Source: Dugong dugon (Eukaryota > Chordata > Mammalia > Sirenia > Dugongidae). Taken from it: a DNA stretch of 64,000 bases. The stretch covers positions 81,269,834 through 81,333,833 of the forward strand of contig CM057475.1 of assembly GCA_030035585.1 (NCBI GenBank), read 5' to 3'. Positions 33,120 through 43,525 of the stretch are shown piece after piece. Numbering within the stretch: position 1 is the stretch's first letter; each line of letters starts with the position of its first letter. The position numbers and the translations under genes were made by a program. A model generated the notes under the pieces. The model had not been told where the DNA came from, did no database searches, and worked only from the letters and a program-made list of their open reading frames with translations.

Positions 33120-33236
33120 ACTCCAGGCCGTTTCCAAAGTGTGTTTCCTGCTTTCCGGGTGACTCCAGTAGCCATTGCCCCACCTGCAAATCTGCTTTTT
33201 CAGGGTGGAACATTTCCGTGTCACTGTGGTGCTTCC

Positions 33237-33446
33237 AAGGAGCCCTGGTGGCACAGTGGTTAAGAGCTTGGCTGCTAACAGAAAGGTCGGCAACTCAAAC
33301 CTGCCAGCCGCTCCATGGGATAAAGATGTGGCAGTCAGCTTCTGTAAAGATTACAGTCTTGGAAACCCTGTGAGGCAGTTCTACTCTGTCCTATAGTGTC
33401 ACTATGAGTTGGAATTGGCTCGATGGCAGAGGGTTTTGGGTTTGGT
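33237..33446 (+). repeat. AfroSINE-type SINE, type 1 long variant
   Basis: Starts AAGGAGCCCTGGTGGCACAG, has 'aaagatgtggcagtcagc' and 'aaagattacagtcttgg', and ends GGCTCGATGGCAGAGGGTTT. Full length. Confidence 0.92.
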
Positions 33447-34224
33447 GGCACTTCTGCCTCTGCTCACAAAAGCCACAGTGGGCTCCCTGCCTACACTGGC
33501 CCTTCCTTCACTGTCCCTCTTCCTGGTGGTGGCTCCTTAGCCCCCAGGGGCCCTGTCACACCCACCCTGTGCCCATCAGCCTGTTCTGACACTTCGTGTG
33601 TCTGTTGTCTCTCCTATTCCAGATGAACGTGTCTTCTTGTGGGCACAAGCAGTAATTGTCAACCTTGGTTCTTGACCTTGGGGGTCTGTGGATAGAACCC
33701 AGGGGGGCTGTGAACTTGGATGGGAAAAGAATGACATCCTTACTGTCATGCACCTCTGGCTAAAATCTAGTGTTCCTTCACCTGTGAACGTAGACATCTG
33801 GGCAGAGTGGTTGGAGCACCTACCCGGGACTCTGTCTCCTGGGGGGCACGGTGCAGGGACAGCATTCCTGTGCAGTTGCAGCCTTGAGCTTCATCGGGAT
33901 CCCCAGGAACCATTTTCACCACACCTCACAGTTGCTGCAGACATCGGAAAGGGCATTCCTGCTCATTGCTGCTTCCAAATGTCCATACTCACCAGATCTG
34001 CTGCTTGAAGCTTCTTATTGGGGTGTTATTAAGGAGCTCATGTGTAAGCATATTAGAAATTTGTTTTCTAAAAATGTTTGGTAACCATATTCATTAAAAT
34101 TCATTTCCTTTGCAGTTCTGGGTTTATTGTATGCCTTTAAAATCATCAGTCTAAGAAGGAGTCTATAGGCTTTGCCCAACCACCCAAGGGTCTCTGGTAG
34201 CAAGTGGGGGACCCCAGTCCCCTG
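33447..34224. other. Noncoding stretch, nothing recognised
   Basis: No exon or named repeat. Open frames near 33688-34084 look like chance. Confidence 0.4.
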
Positions 34225-34590
34225 CACTGGTGCCTGTGTCTCCTGCCTCAGCCACTCTGGGTCGACCCCATCCTGCTGCCCTCTAACCTTCTGAAGTACA
34301 ATGAAGCGATATCATTTCTTCTGCTGCCAGCAGAATGCAGGAGAGTCCTGGACTGCCTTCCTCTGTCCCCACTCCTCCTCCACCCTGCTGGCCTCCATCC
34401 CTGGCTCCCGACCATGCTTTATCCACACGGCAATGAGGGCTCACACGTACCCATCTCTTTCCCACCTTCCTGCATTCCTACAGCTCCTCCTTCTGGAAAG
34501 TTCTCCTCTCTACTTGGAGGCCCATTTCAGGACAAATCTCTTCTGCGAGGCCTCAAGAGAACTTGGTGTGTGGGTCCCCCTTATTGCTGT
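34225..34590 (+). repeat. Possible L2 LINE 3' relic
   Basis: 'ccttcctgcattcctacagc' to 'gaggcccatttcaggacaaa' and 'tctgcgaggcctc' recalls the L2 3' segment (CACCTCCTC..GAGGCCTTCCCTGACC). Weak. Confidence 0.35.
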
Positions 34591-34994
34591 GACTCACCAG
34601 GGGGGAGGGGTGGGTGTGCAGATGAACCATACTGTGGCTGAGTCTGATTGAATGGAGGCAACAGGAGAGTGTGCCGTGTTTTGGGGTGAGTCATCGTGCT
34701 GGTTGCTGCACGCTTTCTGGAATTCAGGGATGCCAAACTCAACCCCAAGAAGCCACTCCTGCCCCGAAGAACCAGCAGCTCTCAGTGAGCATTTTATTTT
34801 CTTTCTTAACTCTCCATGTTGACCCCCGCCCCAGCCGCTGGTAACCATTAACCTCCTTTCTGTCTCTATACATTTGCCTCTTCTAGAGATTTCATGTAAG
34901 TGGAATCATATAATAGTTGTCATTTGGTGTCTGACGTGTTTCATTCAGCATAGTGTTCATGTTGTACAATGTACCAGGACTTCATATCTCTTTG

Positions 34995-35336
34995 TGGCTG
35001 AATACACCACAGCTGCCAGAAAAATGAACAAATCTATCTCGGAAGAAGTACAGCCAGAATGCTCCTTAGAAGCAAGGATGGTAAGATTTCGTCTCATGTA
35101 CTTGGGACATGTTATAAGGAGGGACCAGTCCCTGGAGAAGGACATCATGGTTGGTAAAGTAGAGGGTCAGTGAAAAAGAGGAAGATCCTCAATGAGATGG
35201 ATTGACACAGTGGCTGCAACAATGGGCTCAAGCATGACAATGGCGAGGATAGCTCAGGACTGGGCAGTTTTTTTCTGTAGTACATAGGGCTGCTATGACT
35301 CAGTACGGACTCAATGGCACCTAACAACAACAATAT
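34995..35336 (+). repeat. RTE/BovB-type LINE 3' fragment
   Basis: Encodes the C-terminal end of the RTE reverse transcriptase in a broken frame (CSLEARM, LMYLGHVIRR, SLEKDIM, VEGQ), then a TGACTCAGTACGGACTCAAT end and ACCTAACAACAAC. Starts at the same point as the copy at 38160. Confidence 0.87.
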
Positions 35337-35537
35337 TCCCTTGTAGGTACGTAACATGTTTTGTTGATCCATTTATCTGCTGATGAACACTTGGGTTGTT
35401 TCCATTTTCTACTTGCCATGATGAACCTCTCAGGTACTGTGAATAATGCTGCAATGGACATTGCTGTACAAATATCTGTTTGAGTCTCTGATTTCAAGTC
35501 TTTTGGGTCTATATGCAGTAGTGGAATTGTTGGGTCA

Positions 35538-35715
35538 TGGGGGCTCTGGTTGCTCAGTGGTTAAGAGCTATGGCAAGCTATGGCTGCTAACCAAAAGCTT
35601 GGCAGTTCGAATCAACCAGCTGCTTCTTGGAAATCCTGTGGGGCAGTTCTACTCTGTCCTATAGGGTCACTATGAGTCAGAATCGACTCAGTGGCAGTGG
35701 GTTTGGGTTGGTTTT
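35538..35715 (+). repeat. AfroSINE-type SINE, type 1
   Basis: Starts GGGGGCTCTGGTTGCTCAGT, carries a short duplication ('agctatggcaagctatgg') and ends CGACTCAGTGGCAGTGGGTT. Nested in L1. Confidence 0.9.
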
Positions 35716-35850
35716 ATGATAATTCTAAGTTCATATTTTGAGGAACCACCAGACTGTTTTCCACAGTGGCTGCACCATTTTGTATTCCCACCAGCAATGG
35801 AAGAGGGTTCCCATCTATCCATATCCTTGCCAACTCAGCGAAATTTTCCA

Positions 35851-37018
35851 TAGGGAACACTCAGAGACATCATCACTGCCCTTCAGAGAGGAAAAGGCAG
35901 GAATGGAATAAAGTTACAGGGACCACGGCGGGGAGAGTCCAGATCTTGGCATCTGATCACTAAACTGCCCCAGAGCATGGGAGCAGCTGTGACGCTGCCT
36001 CGCTGGGTGGGTCCCTGCCACACAGGACTCTGTCCCCACCCCAGCCACCGTGTGGAGAGCCTGTGCCTTGACCGTTTGGCTGAGACCTGAGGCCCTTGCT
36101 GCTGGAGCCTTCTAGAGCCACGCAGTGTGAGCCTCCCATTCCCTTCTGGCCCCCTGGCCTCCAACCTCCTCCCACCCCATGCTGGCCCTCTCAGGTCCCC
36201 GCACCCTAAGGTATGTGAAAGGCCGGCGGCTTGGGCAGGGGTAGACTGTTTATGGACGTCAATGTGTCAGCCTATAGGCCCTGCTGGGTAGATGACAACT
36301 GCAATGTAAAGTTGTTCTACCGGCAAAGTGTGTGTGTCTTTGAGCGTTTTCATCTTTAATTAACTGCATGCCATTATTTAGATAATAAATTCTAGAAAGG
36401 TCAAGTGACTAGTTTCTTGGCTGAGCAAGCTTGAAAACGGCAAGCTTGCCACGTTTGAGACTCTGTTCCCATCAACCTGAACGTCTCAGACAAGAGCAGA
36501 CCTGGCCCCGGTGGGCCTGGGTGGGCCCAGGTAGGCCGCAGGGTTGGGGGTGGGGACACAGGACCGCCATCGAGGGCCAGTTTCACTGATGAGCAGTGAT
36601 TTAGACCACGTTTACATTAAAACCCCACAAACACACTATGGGAGGGATGCAGAGTCCCATGGGTTTTAATGCAGGTCAAGAATTGTGCAACTGCTCTCTC
36701 CGCCCACATTCGAGAGGGAGGGCTTCGTGAGGGAACTTGGAGAAAGGTATTCCCTCTGTCTGAGGTTGACATCAATCTACTTGTTGATATTTTTTTGCGC
36801 ACCTTCCACCCACCATGGGGTATAGGGCTGGGGAGACAAGATGATTAACCCTGGCTCCCACCCTCAGGGGGCTTGCCCTGGGCTGGGAAGAGTTCCTGCG
36901 TGGCTGGAGGGGTGACATTATCCAGCCCCATCAATGGAGATGATCAGGAAGGAGGTTCTGAATTCAGTACAGCCTTCTGCATGCATGTTTGGGAATCCAT
37001 CTTGAGGACGAATGATAT
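35851..37018. other. Noncoding stretch, nothing recognised
   Basis: No exon or named repeat. An AT-rich piece at 36290-36410 ('catctttaattaactgcatg', 'ccattatttagataataaat') looks like conserved noncoding DNA but cannot be assessed. Confidence 0.4.
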
Positions 37019-37030
37019 ATAAAGACAATT

Positions 37031-37404
37031 GTTGTTGGCTGCTGTTGGTTGGGACATGCACGACAGAATGGATGCTACCCGGTCTGCACCAACCCCAGTT
37101 CAGGGCCTTTCAAGAAAGCTGCCAGGTCTCCCTTGCCAAGGTTCTGATCTGCGTGGGTTTCAGTTTCCTTGCTTGGGTCTGGTTCCCTGCTGCTCTGTGG
37201 GTTTTTCTATCAGGGCTATCCAGCTTCAGGAGGCATTTAGGCTTATGTGGGAATATCTTTGCCTCTTTGTCTTTTCCTCCAGCTAACCAGCTGTCATCCA
37301 GTCAACTCTGACTCCTGGCAACCCTGTGTGTGTCAGAGTAGAACTGTGCTCCACAGGGTTTTCACTGACTGATTTTTGGAAGTAGATCGCCAGGCCTTTC
37401 TTCC
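37031..37404 (-). repeat. 5'-truncated SINE with 3' extension and RTE-like tail, with TSD
   Basis: Perfect 12-bp TSDs ATAAAGACAATT (37019-37030 and 37405-37416) define one 374-bp insertion. On the minus strand it is the 3' half of a type-2 SINE (37404-37290), then about 190 bp unlike the SINE, then text like the RTE end ('gaccgggtagcatccattct', 'gtcgtgcatg') and an AAC-rich tail CCAACAAC. The extension recurs at 38787-38969. Confidence 0.88.
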
Positions 37405-37416
37405 ATAAAGACAATT

Positions 37417-38159
37417 AATATGTGATAAAACAATGAAAACCCTGCCATTTGAGAATTCAGGAGAACGCTGATCGTCAGTAGACTATGTTACTTTTTGCGA
37501 AGCATGCTCTCTAGAGGCTGTCTTCAGACCAGGAGAGGCAGGTGTGCCTGGAGGCTGGCTTTCACTTCCTCATGGGTGGAGCTGAGCTGAAGACAGGAAG
37601 TGGGAGGCAGGGAGCTGTCCATGGTTCTGCTGCTGGCCTCCTTGAGAGCAAGGTCGGGTCACTGAGCAGAAGGGCCTGGGCCATCCCATCAGGAACGGGA
37701 GGTGTGCAGGAGCCATTCTCAGACTCTCCTGCTGAGCACAGGCTCATTGATGCTGTTCTTTCAGACTTTAGCCCTCATCAAAGGCTTCCTGAAAATGCCT
37801 CTCATTATTCGCCTTTGTCCCTTGAAGGGCTCCTGCAGCTGACCTGCAGCTAATCCAAACATGTCCAGGGCCCTGAATACAGACAACAGATGCCGTGCCA
37901 GGGAAGACAGCATGGCTGGTGACCTAAAGCTCACTCAGCTCTTCATCCTTTTGGGGGACGCTCCTAACTAACGTGTTGGGACCTGGCCTCGTGTCACTCA
38001 CAGGGGTCCCTTTGGCAGATGTGTCCAGGACAAGATGCTGTCCCAGAGATCCAAAATGCAAGTCAGAATGCAATCTGTCTTAAGAGCTAGCAGTTCTTAA
38101 AGGGTAATTCCTGGAAGATACCTTCCTAAATCAAACAGTACATGTGTAGAAGGTTTTTT
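37417..38159. other. Noncoding stretch, nothing recognised
   Basis: No exon or named repeat. Confidence 0.4.
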
Positions 38160-38512
38160 TGAATATTGAATATACCACGGACTTCCAGAAGAATGAACAA
38201 ATCTGTCTTGGAAGAAGTACAGCCAGAATGCTCCTTAGAAGTGAGGATGGCGAGACTTCATCTCACATACTTTGGACATGTTATCAGCAGGGACCAGTCC
38301 CTGGAGAAGGACATCATGCTTGGTAAATTAGAGGGTCAGCAAAGAAGAGGAAGACCCTCAATGAGACGGACTGACACAGTGGCTGCAACAACGGGCTCAA
38401 GCACAGCAAGGGTTATGAGAACGGCACAGGACCGGGCAGGGTTTTGTTCAGGTGTACATAGGGTCACTATGAGTCGGAACTGACTCGACGGCACCTAACA
38501 AGAACAACAGCA
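38160..38512 (+). repeat. RTE/BovB-type LINE 3' fragment
   Basis: A 105-residue frame reads CSLEVRMARLHLTYFGHVIS, then SLEKDIM, LEGQQRRGRPS and TVAATT, the RTE reverse-transcriptase C terminus. It ends CGACTCGACGGCACCTAACA. T-rich runs AGG(A)TTTTTTT flank it and may be an imperfect TSD. It is 5'-truncated. Confidence 0.88.
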
Positions 38513-38588
38513 GGATTTTTTTAGGCTGCATGGAATATAAATCATCCTGTTTGGTGACTCAGAGAATTGTAACCACCATCTCACCATG

Positions 38589-38786
38589 TGGGGCTCAGGA
38601 GTCCCTGGGTGTTGCAACAGTTAAATGCTCGGTCACTTACTGTAAGGTTGGAGGTTTGAGTCCACCCAGAGGCACCTCGGAAGAAAAGTCTGGTGATCTA
38701 CGTCCAAAAAACCAGTCAATGAAAACCCTATGGAGCACAGTTCTGCTCTGACACACACGGGGTCTCTAAGAGTCAGAGTTGACTCG
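38589..38786 (+). repeat. AfroSINE-type SINE, type 2
   Basis: Starts GGAGTCCCTGGGTGTTGCAA, with GAGTCCACCCAGAGGCACC and 'gaaaaccctatggagcac', and ends GTTGACTCGATGGCAGCTGG. It runs straight into the extension at 38787. Confidence 0.9.
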
Positions 38787-38969
38787 ATGGCAGCTGGTTA
38801 GCTGGAGGAAAAGACAAGGAGGCAAAGATATTCTCACATAAACCTAAAGGCCTCCTGAAGCTGGGTACCCCTGATAGAAAAACCCACAGAGCAGATCCAA
38901 GCAGGGAACTGGAGACCCACGCAGATCAGAACCGGGAGACCTGGCAGCTTTCTTGAAAGGCCCTGAACT
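38787..38969 (+). repeat. SINE 3' extension, shared with 37098-37290
   Basis: Starts GGTTAGCTGGAGGAAAAGAC and ends 'gaaaggccctgaact'. It is the reverse complement of 37098-37290 at roughly 85-90% identity with small indels. Both copies follow a type-2 SINE at the same base, so the SINE plus extension moved as one unit. Confidence 0.85.
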
Positions 38970-39181
38970 TCGATGCCCAAGGATCATGGTATAAACTCTG
39001 CCTTCCAGAATCATTTTTGGCTTCCTGAGCAGGCCAGCTGGCAGGAAGCTGAGCTGGGGGTAGGCGGTCCCAGGGCCTGGCCAGGAATGCTTAAGGGACT
39101 CAGAGAAAAATCAGAGTGGGCTGGAAAAGAAGCTGAGCAACACATTTGACCCGGCTGGCTACTCCTGGTAAGTGAGGTCCT

Positions 39182-39266
39182 TCTTCCGAGGTGCCTCTGG
39201 GTGGACTCAAACCTCCAACCTTTCAGTTAGCAGCTGAGCGTTTAACTGTTGCACGACCCGGGGACT
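39182..39266 (-). repeat. AfroSINE-type SINE, type 2, 5' fragment
   Basis: Minus strand from GGAGTCCCCGGGTCGTGCAA to 'cccagaggcacctcggaag'. The 3' half is missing. It faces the plus-strand copy at 38589. Confidence 0.85.
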
Positions 39267-39639
39267 CCTCTTCCCTCGGTCTGATTAACCTCCAGAGCTG
39301 GCTGGCAAAATTTCAGCATGAGCCCCAGGGGTCAAATATGAAAGGAAACCTCAGAAAGGGAGTATGAGGCTGCAGGCTACAGAAGCTATAAAAAGAATGA
39401 ACAACCTCAATAATTAAAACAATAACATAATTTTAATCTTTGATGTAAAAGTTCAGTTCCAATCTGGCTGGAAAAGCAGAGTTTAGGAGGCTTACTGTCA
39501 AAGGCGTTCGCCCCTGAAGGTCTCTGGCTTACCGCTCTGTGGGAGGTGGGCTTTCTGACCCGCTGTCTCCCAGCCCCAGGCGTGGGAATCTGCCGTGGTT
39601 TGCTCTGTTTCTGGACTATTCCCTGCTTGTTCATTGGTC
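39267..39639. other. Noncoding stretch, nothing recognised
   Basis: No exon or repeat recognised. Confidence 0.4.
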
Positions 39640-40000
39640 AGGCACTCAGGGTATTTTGCATATTGTGCAGGTGGAGTGCAGAGAATGCCAGACAGGATAA
39701 CCTTCCAGATGTTTTCCTGTCAGTTTTGGGTATGTAGACAATGTCGGGCTCCTCTGCCCTTTAACTATCGACACTTCGTGGCCAAATTAAAATCTATTTA
39801 TCTCAGATGCATGAGAAAAGGGGTCCGTGCAAATCAGGACTTAAATTGCAGCAATCACGGGCGTATTCATGATTGACTATTTTGACTACTTCAAACTCAT
39901 TAAGTAGAAGACAATGCCAACTATTCGCTCTCTGCATTGTATTTGCTAAACTGAAACAGATATTAAAATACTATGCAAATGTGAGTTTATGTTTTTGGAA
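39640..40000. other. Candidate conserved noncoding element
   Basis: Repeat-free, with an octamer ATGCAAAT at 39973-39980, 'gaaaaggggtccgtgcaaat' near 39820, and several TAAT/ATTA cores. Composition suggests an enhancer-like element, with no proof from this sequence alone. Confidence 0.3.
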
Positions 40001-40101
40001 ATGTGGAAGGATTTGTGCTTATGTCCGTTAGAAAGAATTTGGACACTGCAGTTCTACCTTCTCAGCATGCCTTGGCTGTTCTTGGGCACACATGTGGAGG
40101 T

Positions 40102-40122
40102 GGGGTGGGGTGGGGGGCGGGG
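40102..40122 (+). other. G-quadruplex motif
   Basis: Four runs of four or more G separated by single T or C (GGGGTGGGG, T, GGGGGG, C, GGGG). This meets the standard G4 pattern. Confidence 0.85.
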
Positions 40123-41715
40123 CATCTACGTGAATCTCACTCTGGTATCTGTGAAGGGTGGCACGTATCTGGTTCTCTCTCCGAGTTAAACAGATAAAGA
40201 ACATCCCCTAAAGCACCCAGATTCCCTCCAGCTGAGAATGAAACCTGTCCCCTGGCCTTCCCGAAGCGGGGGTGAGGAATCCCTTTGGAGTGGAGGAGGA
40301 GCCCCAGGCCAGAAGGTGGAGACCTGGAGGACCTGACGTCCTGAGTCTCACGCAGCCCCCTCCTAGCATCCTGCACCCCTAACTCCCCACTGTCACCCAG
40401 CTCGTCCTTGCCCCTCTCGGCCCCCTCCATCCAGTCATTGAGTTTGGATTTCTGGTTGCCTGTCTTGGTTTTTCTTCTTCTTCTTTTTAATCCCACTGCT
40501 GGGCCATGTTCCCTCTCTTTCTTTTAATCCAAACTCCAAACCTGATACTGATGCCAGGTGGAACACCCTTTGACAGCTCTGTTTACAAAACAGGTTGGCT
40601 TCTGTTCCATTTGCTGTCTGCAGAATTGCTATATTATACTTCTGCTCCTGTCTGCACCCCAATCAACCTCTCTCCATTCCCCTGATGGCTGACTGTCAGT
40701 GGATCTTTGAATCACCAAGTAAACCTGAAATCCTAGGAACTCTCAAAAGATAAGGTCCCTTACAGGCAAACCTCAGGAACCGCCCCTCCGATGCCTCTTG
40801 TACGGTGAGTTCTGTGGTGATGTGAGCAGGCAGGATTGGGAGGTAACTGGAGAAGAAAATATAACGTTAGGACTTGCTAAGTATTGATGAGAATGAAAAT
40901 GCTTGGGATTCAGGCCAGCCAGTTACTTCCATGTCTTTACTTGGGATCCTAAGGGGCCAGATCAAAAGCCGTCAATGATTTCTAGGTTTCTACAGAGAAT
41001 TTTTCCTCTGCTGAACTCTGTCTTCTCCTTCCCCTCCCATTCACCTGGTGGCCATCCTGCCCTCTTTGAAGCCCAGCCTCGTGACACTTCATCTGGAAGC
41101 TCTCGCCAGTGCCCCCTTCGGAGGGGAGGGCACCATTGCACTTTGCCCTCCAGGGCTGGGCAACCCCACACTCACCTTTGAGTCCACACCCTGCGCACTG
41201 CGCACTGCGCCCAGCAGAGTCTGTGCTCCTGGAAGTTTTGCTGAGCCCAGGGTTTATAGATGGGGAGGGTCTGGTTTGGCATCTGACATGATGTCTAGAG
41301 AGAACCGTGCTGATTAGGAAATTGCACTTCATTCTTTGGACATCTGAAGATTTTGTGCAAACAGTTCTTTTTCTTGCTAATCCCTAGATGTCAGATGGGT
41401 AGAGATATGAAGCACAATACAAAGAAAGCCAGAAACATCTTTCTTAATTAAATTTGAAATGCTAGTAATTATCCATTTTATTAAAGCAAATCCAATCCAC
41501 CTTAGTTTGCCAACAGGATTCGTGTTTGGAGGTCATTACCCCCTCACTCACATGGTGTAAGTCACATAAAAAGTGCAGCTCCAACGGCGACATCAAGTGT
41601 CCGCTGAGCTTTTCCTGCCCAGAGGCTAGAGCTAGAGCTTTGTACCTTGGGGCAAGGCTTGGGGTTGGGGCTGGAAAACACATCCTGAACTGCAGTATGG
41701 GAACCCCGGTCGTAT
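40123..41715. other. Noncoding stretch, nothing recognised
   Basis: No named repeat. Several frames of 90-119 codons on both strands have no family or splice pattern. The tandem 'cgcactg' doublet at 41192-41205 is trivial. Confidence 0.4.
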
Positions 41716-41820
41716 TGTTGGGGTCGTTGCTATTGAGTCTGGGGTGACTCACGGCCACTTTGTGTACAACAGAACGAGTGTTGCCCAGTTCTGTGCATCT
41801 CTGCATACAGGGGTTCATGT
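41716..41820 (-). repeat. RTE-type LINE tail fragment
   Basis: Plus 'gttgctattgagtctggggt', 'ttgtgtacaacagaacgag' and 'gttgcccagttctgtgc' match the reverse RTE tail. Short and diverged. Confidence 0.65.
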
Positions 41821-41930
41821 GACCTATTGCACACCTCCCACGTGGTGCTTCCTGCTTTCTCTCTTACGGTGAGTGAGTGCTGCTGATCCAGCGGATAACT
41901 GGGGTGGAAGGAGCCAGCTTTGAAATCTGA

Positions 41931-42083
41931 GGAGCCCTGGTGGTGCAGTGATTAAGAGCTCGGCTGCTAACCAAAAAAGGTCGGCAGTTCAAATCCACCA
42001 GCTGCTCCTTGGAAACCTTATGGGGCAGTTCTACTCTGTCCTGTAGGGTTGCCATGAGTTGGAATCAACTCGAAGGCCATGGT
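41931..42083 (+). repeat. AfroSINE-type SINE, type 1, with TSD
   Basis: Starts GGAGCCCTGGTGGTGCAGTG and ends AACTCGAAGGCCATGG. Perfect 12-bp TSD TTTGAAATCTGA at 41919-41930 and 42084-42095. Confidence 0.95.
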
Positions 42084-42431
42084 TTTGAAATCTGAAGACC
42101 CAGGTTTGAATGCTGCCTCTGCTGCCTCCTGCTGGTGGGACTGGGGATGTCACCTCCCTTCTCCAGGTCAGATTCCCTCACCCAGCGCGGGGCGAATGGC
42201 TGGGCTGCTCACTTCACAAGTTAGAGTACGCATGTGAACATGTGTCAGGTGAGGGGTGGTTCATCATGACTGTTACTTCCTGTGGCCTGTTTTTCTGGGC
42301 GTGGAGAGGTGGAGGGACACTTCCTACCTTGAGAAGATTGGATCTAGCCAATTAATGAGCCCTTGTGTGGTCCTCCTGTCCTGAACTCCGAGAACTCTGG
42401 TCAAGTGGTCCCTGGGGGCATGTATGGTTCT
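42084..42431. other. Noncoding stretch up to the L1 insertion
   Basis: Nothing recognised beyond the TSD copies. Confidence 0.4.
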
Positions 42432-42837
42432 TTTTGTTTGTTTATTGTTGTAGTTTAAATGAAGTTTACATTTCAAGTCAGTTGCCGGCACAAAAATTTA
42501 TACACACATTGTTCTGTGACCCTAATTGCTCTCCCCATACTGTGACAGCACACTCCTCCTTTCCACCCCTGATTCCCCGTGTCCACTCAACCAGCTCCTA
42601 ACCCACTCTGCCTTCCCATCTCACCTCCAGACAGAGCTGCCCATTTAGTCTCTTGTATCTACTTGAGCTAAGAGGCACACTCCTCTCAAGTATCACTTTA
42701 TGGCCCACAGTCCAGTCCAATCCCTGTCTGAAGAGTTGGCCTTGGAAATTGTTTTATTTCTGGGCTGATAGAGAATCCAGGGGCCATGTTTTCTGGGGTG
42801 CCTCCAGTCTCAGTCAGACCATTAATCCTGCTCTTTT

Positions 42838-43044
42838 TTGAGTGCTGTTTGCTTGATCTATTTTTTTCCACCCTTTGAGTTTTAGTTTGTTTGTGTCTTT
42901 GAGTCTAAGGTGTGTCTCCTGTAGGCAACGTATAGACGGATCGTGTTTTTTTATCCAATCTGCCACTCCCTGTCTCTTTATTGGTGTATTTAGTCCATTT
43001 ACATTCAGTGTAATTATTGATAGGTATGAGTTTAGTGCTGTCAT
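42838..43044 (-). pseudogene. L1 ORF2, N-terminal start of the endonuclease, truncated
   Basis: Starts MTALNSYLSIITLNVNGLNT, with LQETHLRLKDT and KGWKKIDQAN following, the standard L1 ORF2 N terminus, then changes to the 3' UTR at the deletion junction after STQKRAG. The catalytic part of the endonuclease, the reverse transcriptase and the C terminus are missing, so no activity is possible. Confidence 0.9.
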
Positions 43045-43525
43045 TTTGATGTCTTTTTTTGTGTGTTGTTCACAGTTTCTTTGTACCACTTAATTTTCTG
43101 TGCTGAGTCATTTCTCTTTATGTATTTTCTTTTCATCTTTTTATTGTTGTTGATTTTATATTTGCTGAGTTTTTATGTTTTTCTAGTTTTTTATTTTGAC
43201 TTGTAGGACTGTTCGTTTCCTTTGTGGTTACCTTAATATTTACCCCTATTTTTCTAAGTTTATACCAGTCTTTTATTTCTTTATATCACCTTGACTTCCT
43301 CTCCGTATGAAAAATCTATGTCTACGTGTTTTAGTCCCTCTTTTTTGTTTTAATGGTGTCATCTTTTATATATTGACATCTCTGTTTCCCTATTTTCAGT
43401 GCTTTAGCTTTGATTTATTTTTGTGACTTCTCTATCTGGGTTGATATCTGGTTGCTCTGTCCTGTGTTCTAGTCTTGGGTTGTTATCTGATGTTACTGAT
43501 TTTCTAACCAGAGGACTCCCTTTAG

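Larger units (their letters stand above)
34795..35850 (-). repeat. L1M-type LINE 3' end with two nested insertions
   Basis: Plus strand reads 'ggtaaccattaacctccttt', 'catgtaagtggaatcatat', 'tcattcagcatagtgttc', then after the RTE piece 'tgatgaacacttgggttg', 'gaataatgctgcaatggac', and after the SINE 'gaggaaccaccagactg' and 'gcaccattttgtattccc'. Removing 34995-35336 and 35538-35715 restores one continuous reverse L1 tail, parallel to the copy at 14497-15558. Confidence 0.85.

Noticed and set aside
38589-39266. Hairpin-forming inverted SINE pair as a regulated RNA structure
   Set aside because: The right arm is only an 85-bp fragment and there is no evidence of transcription.
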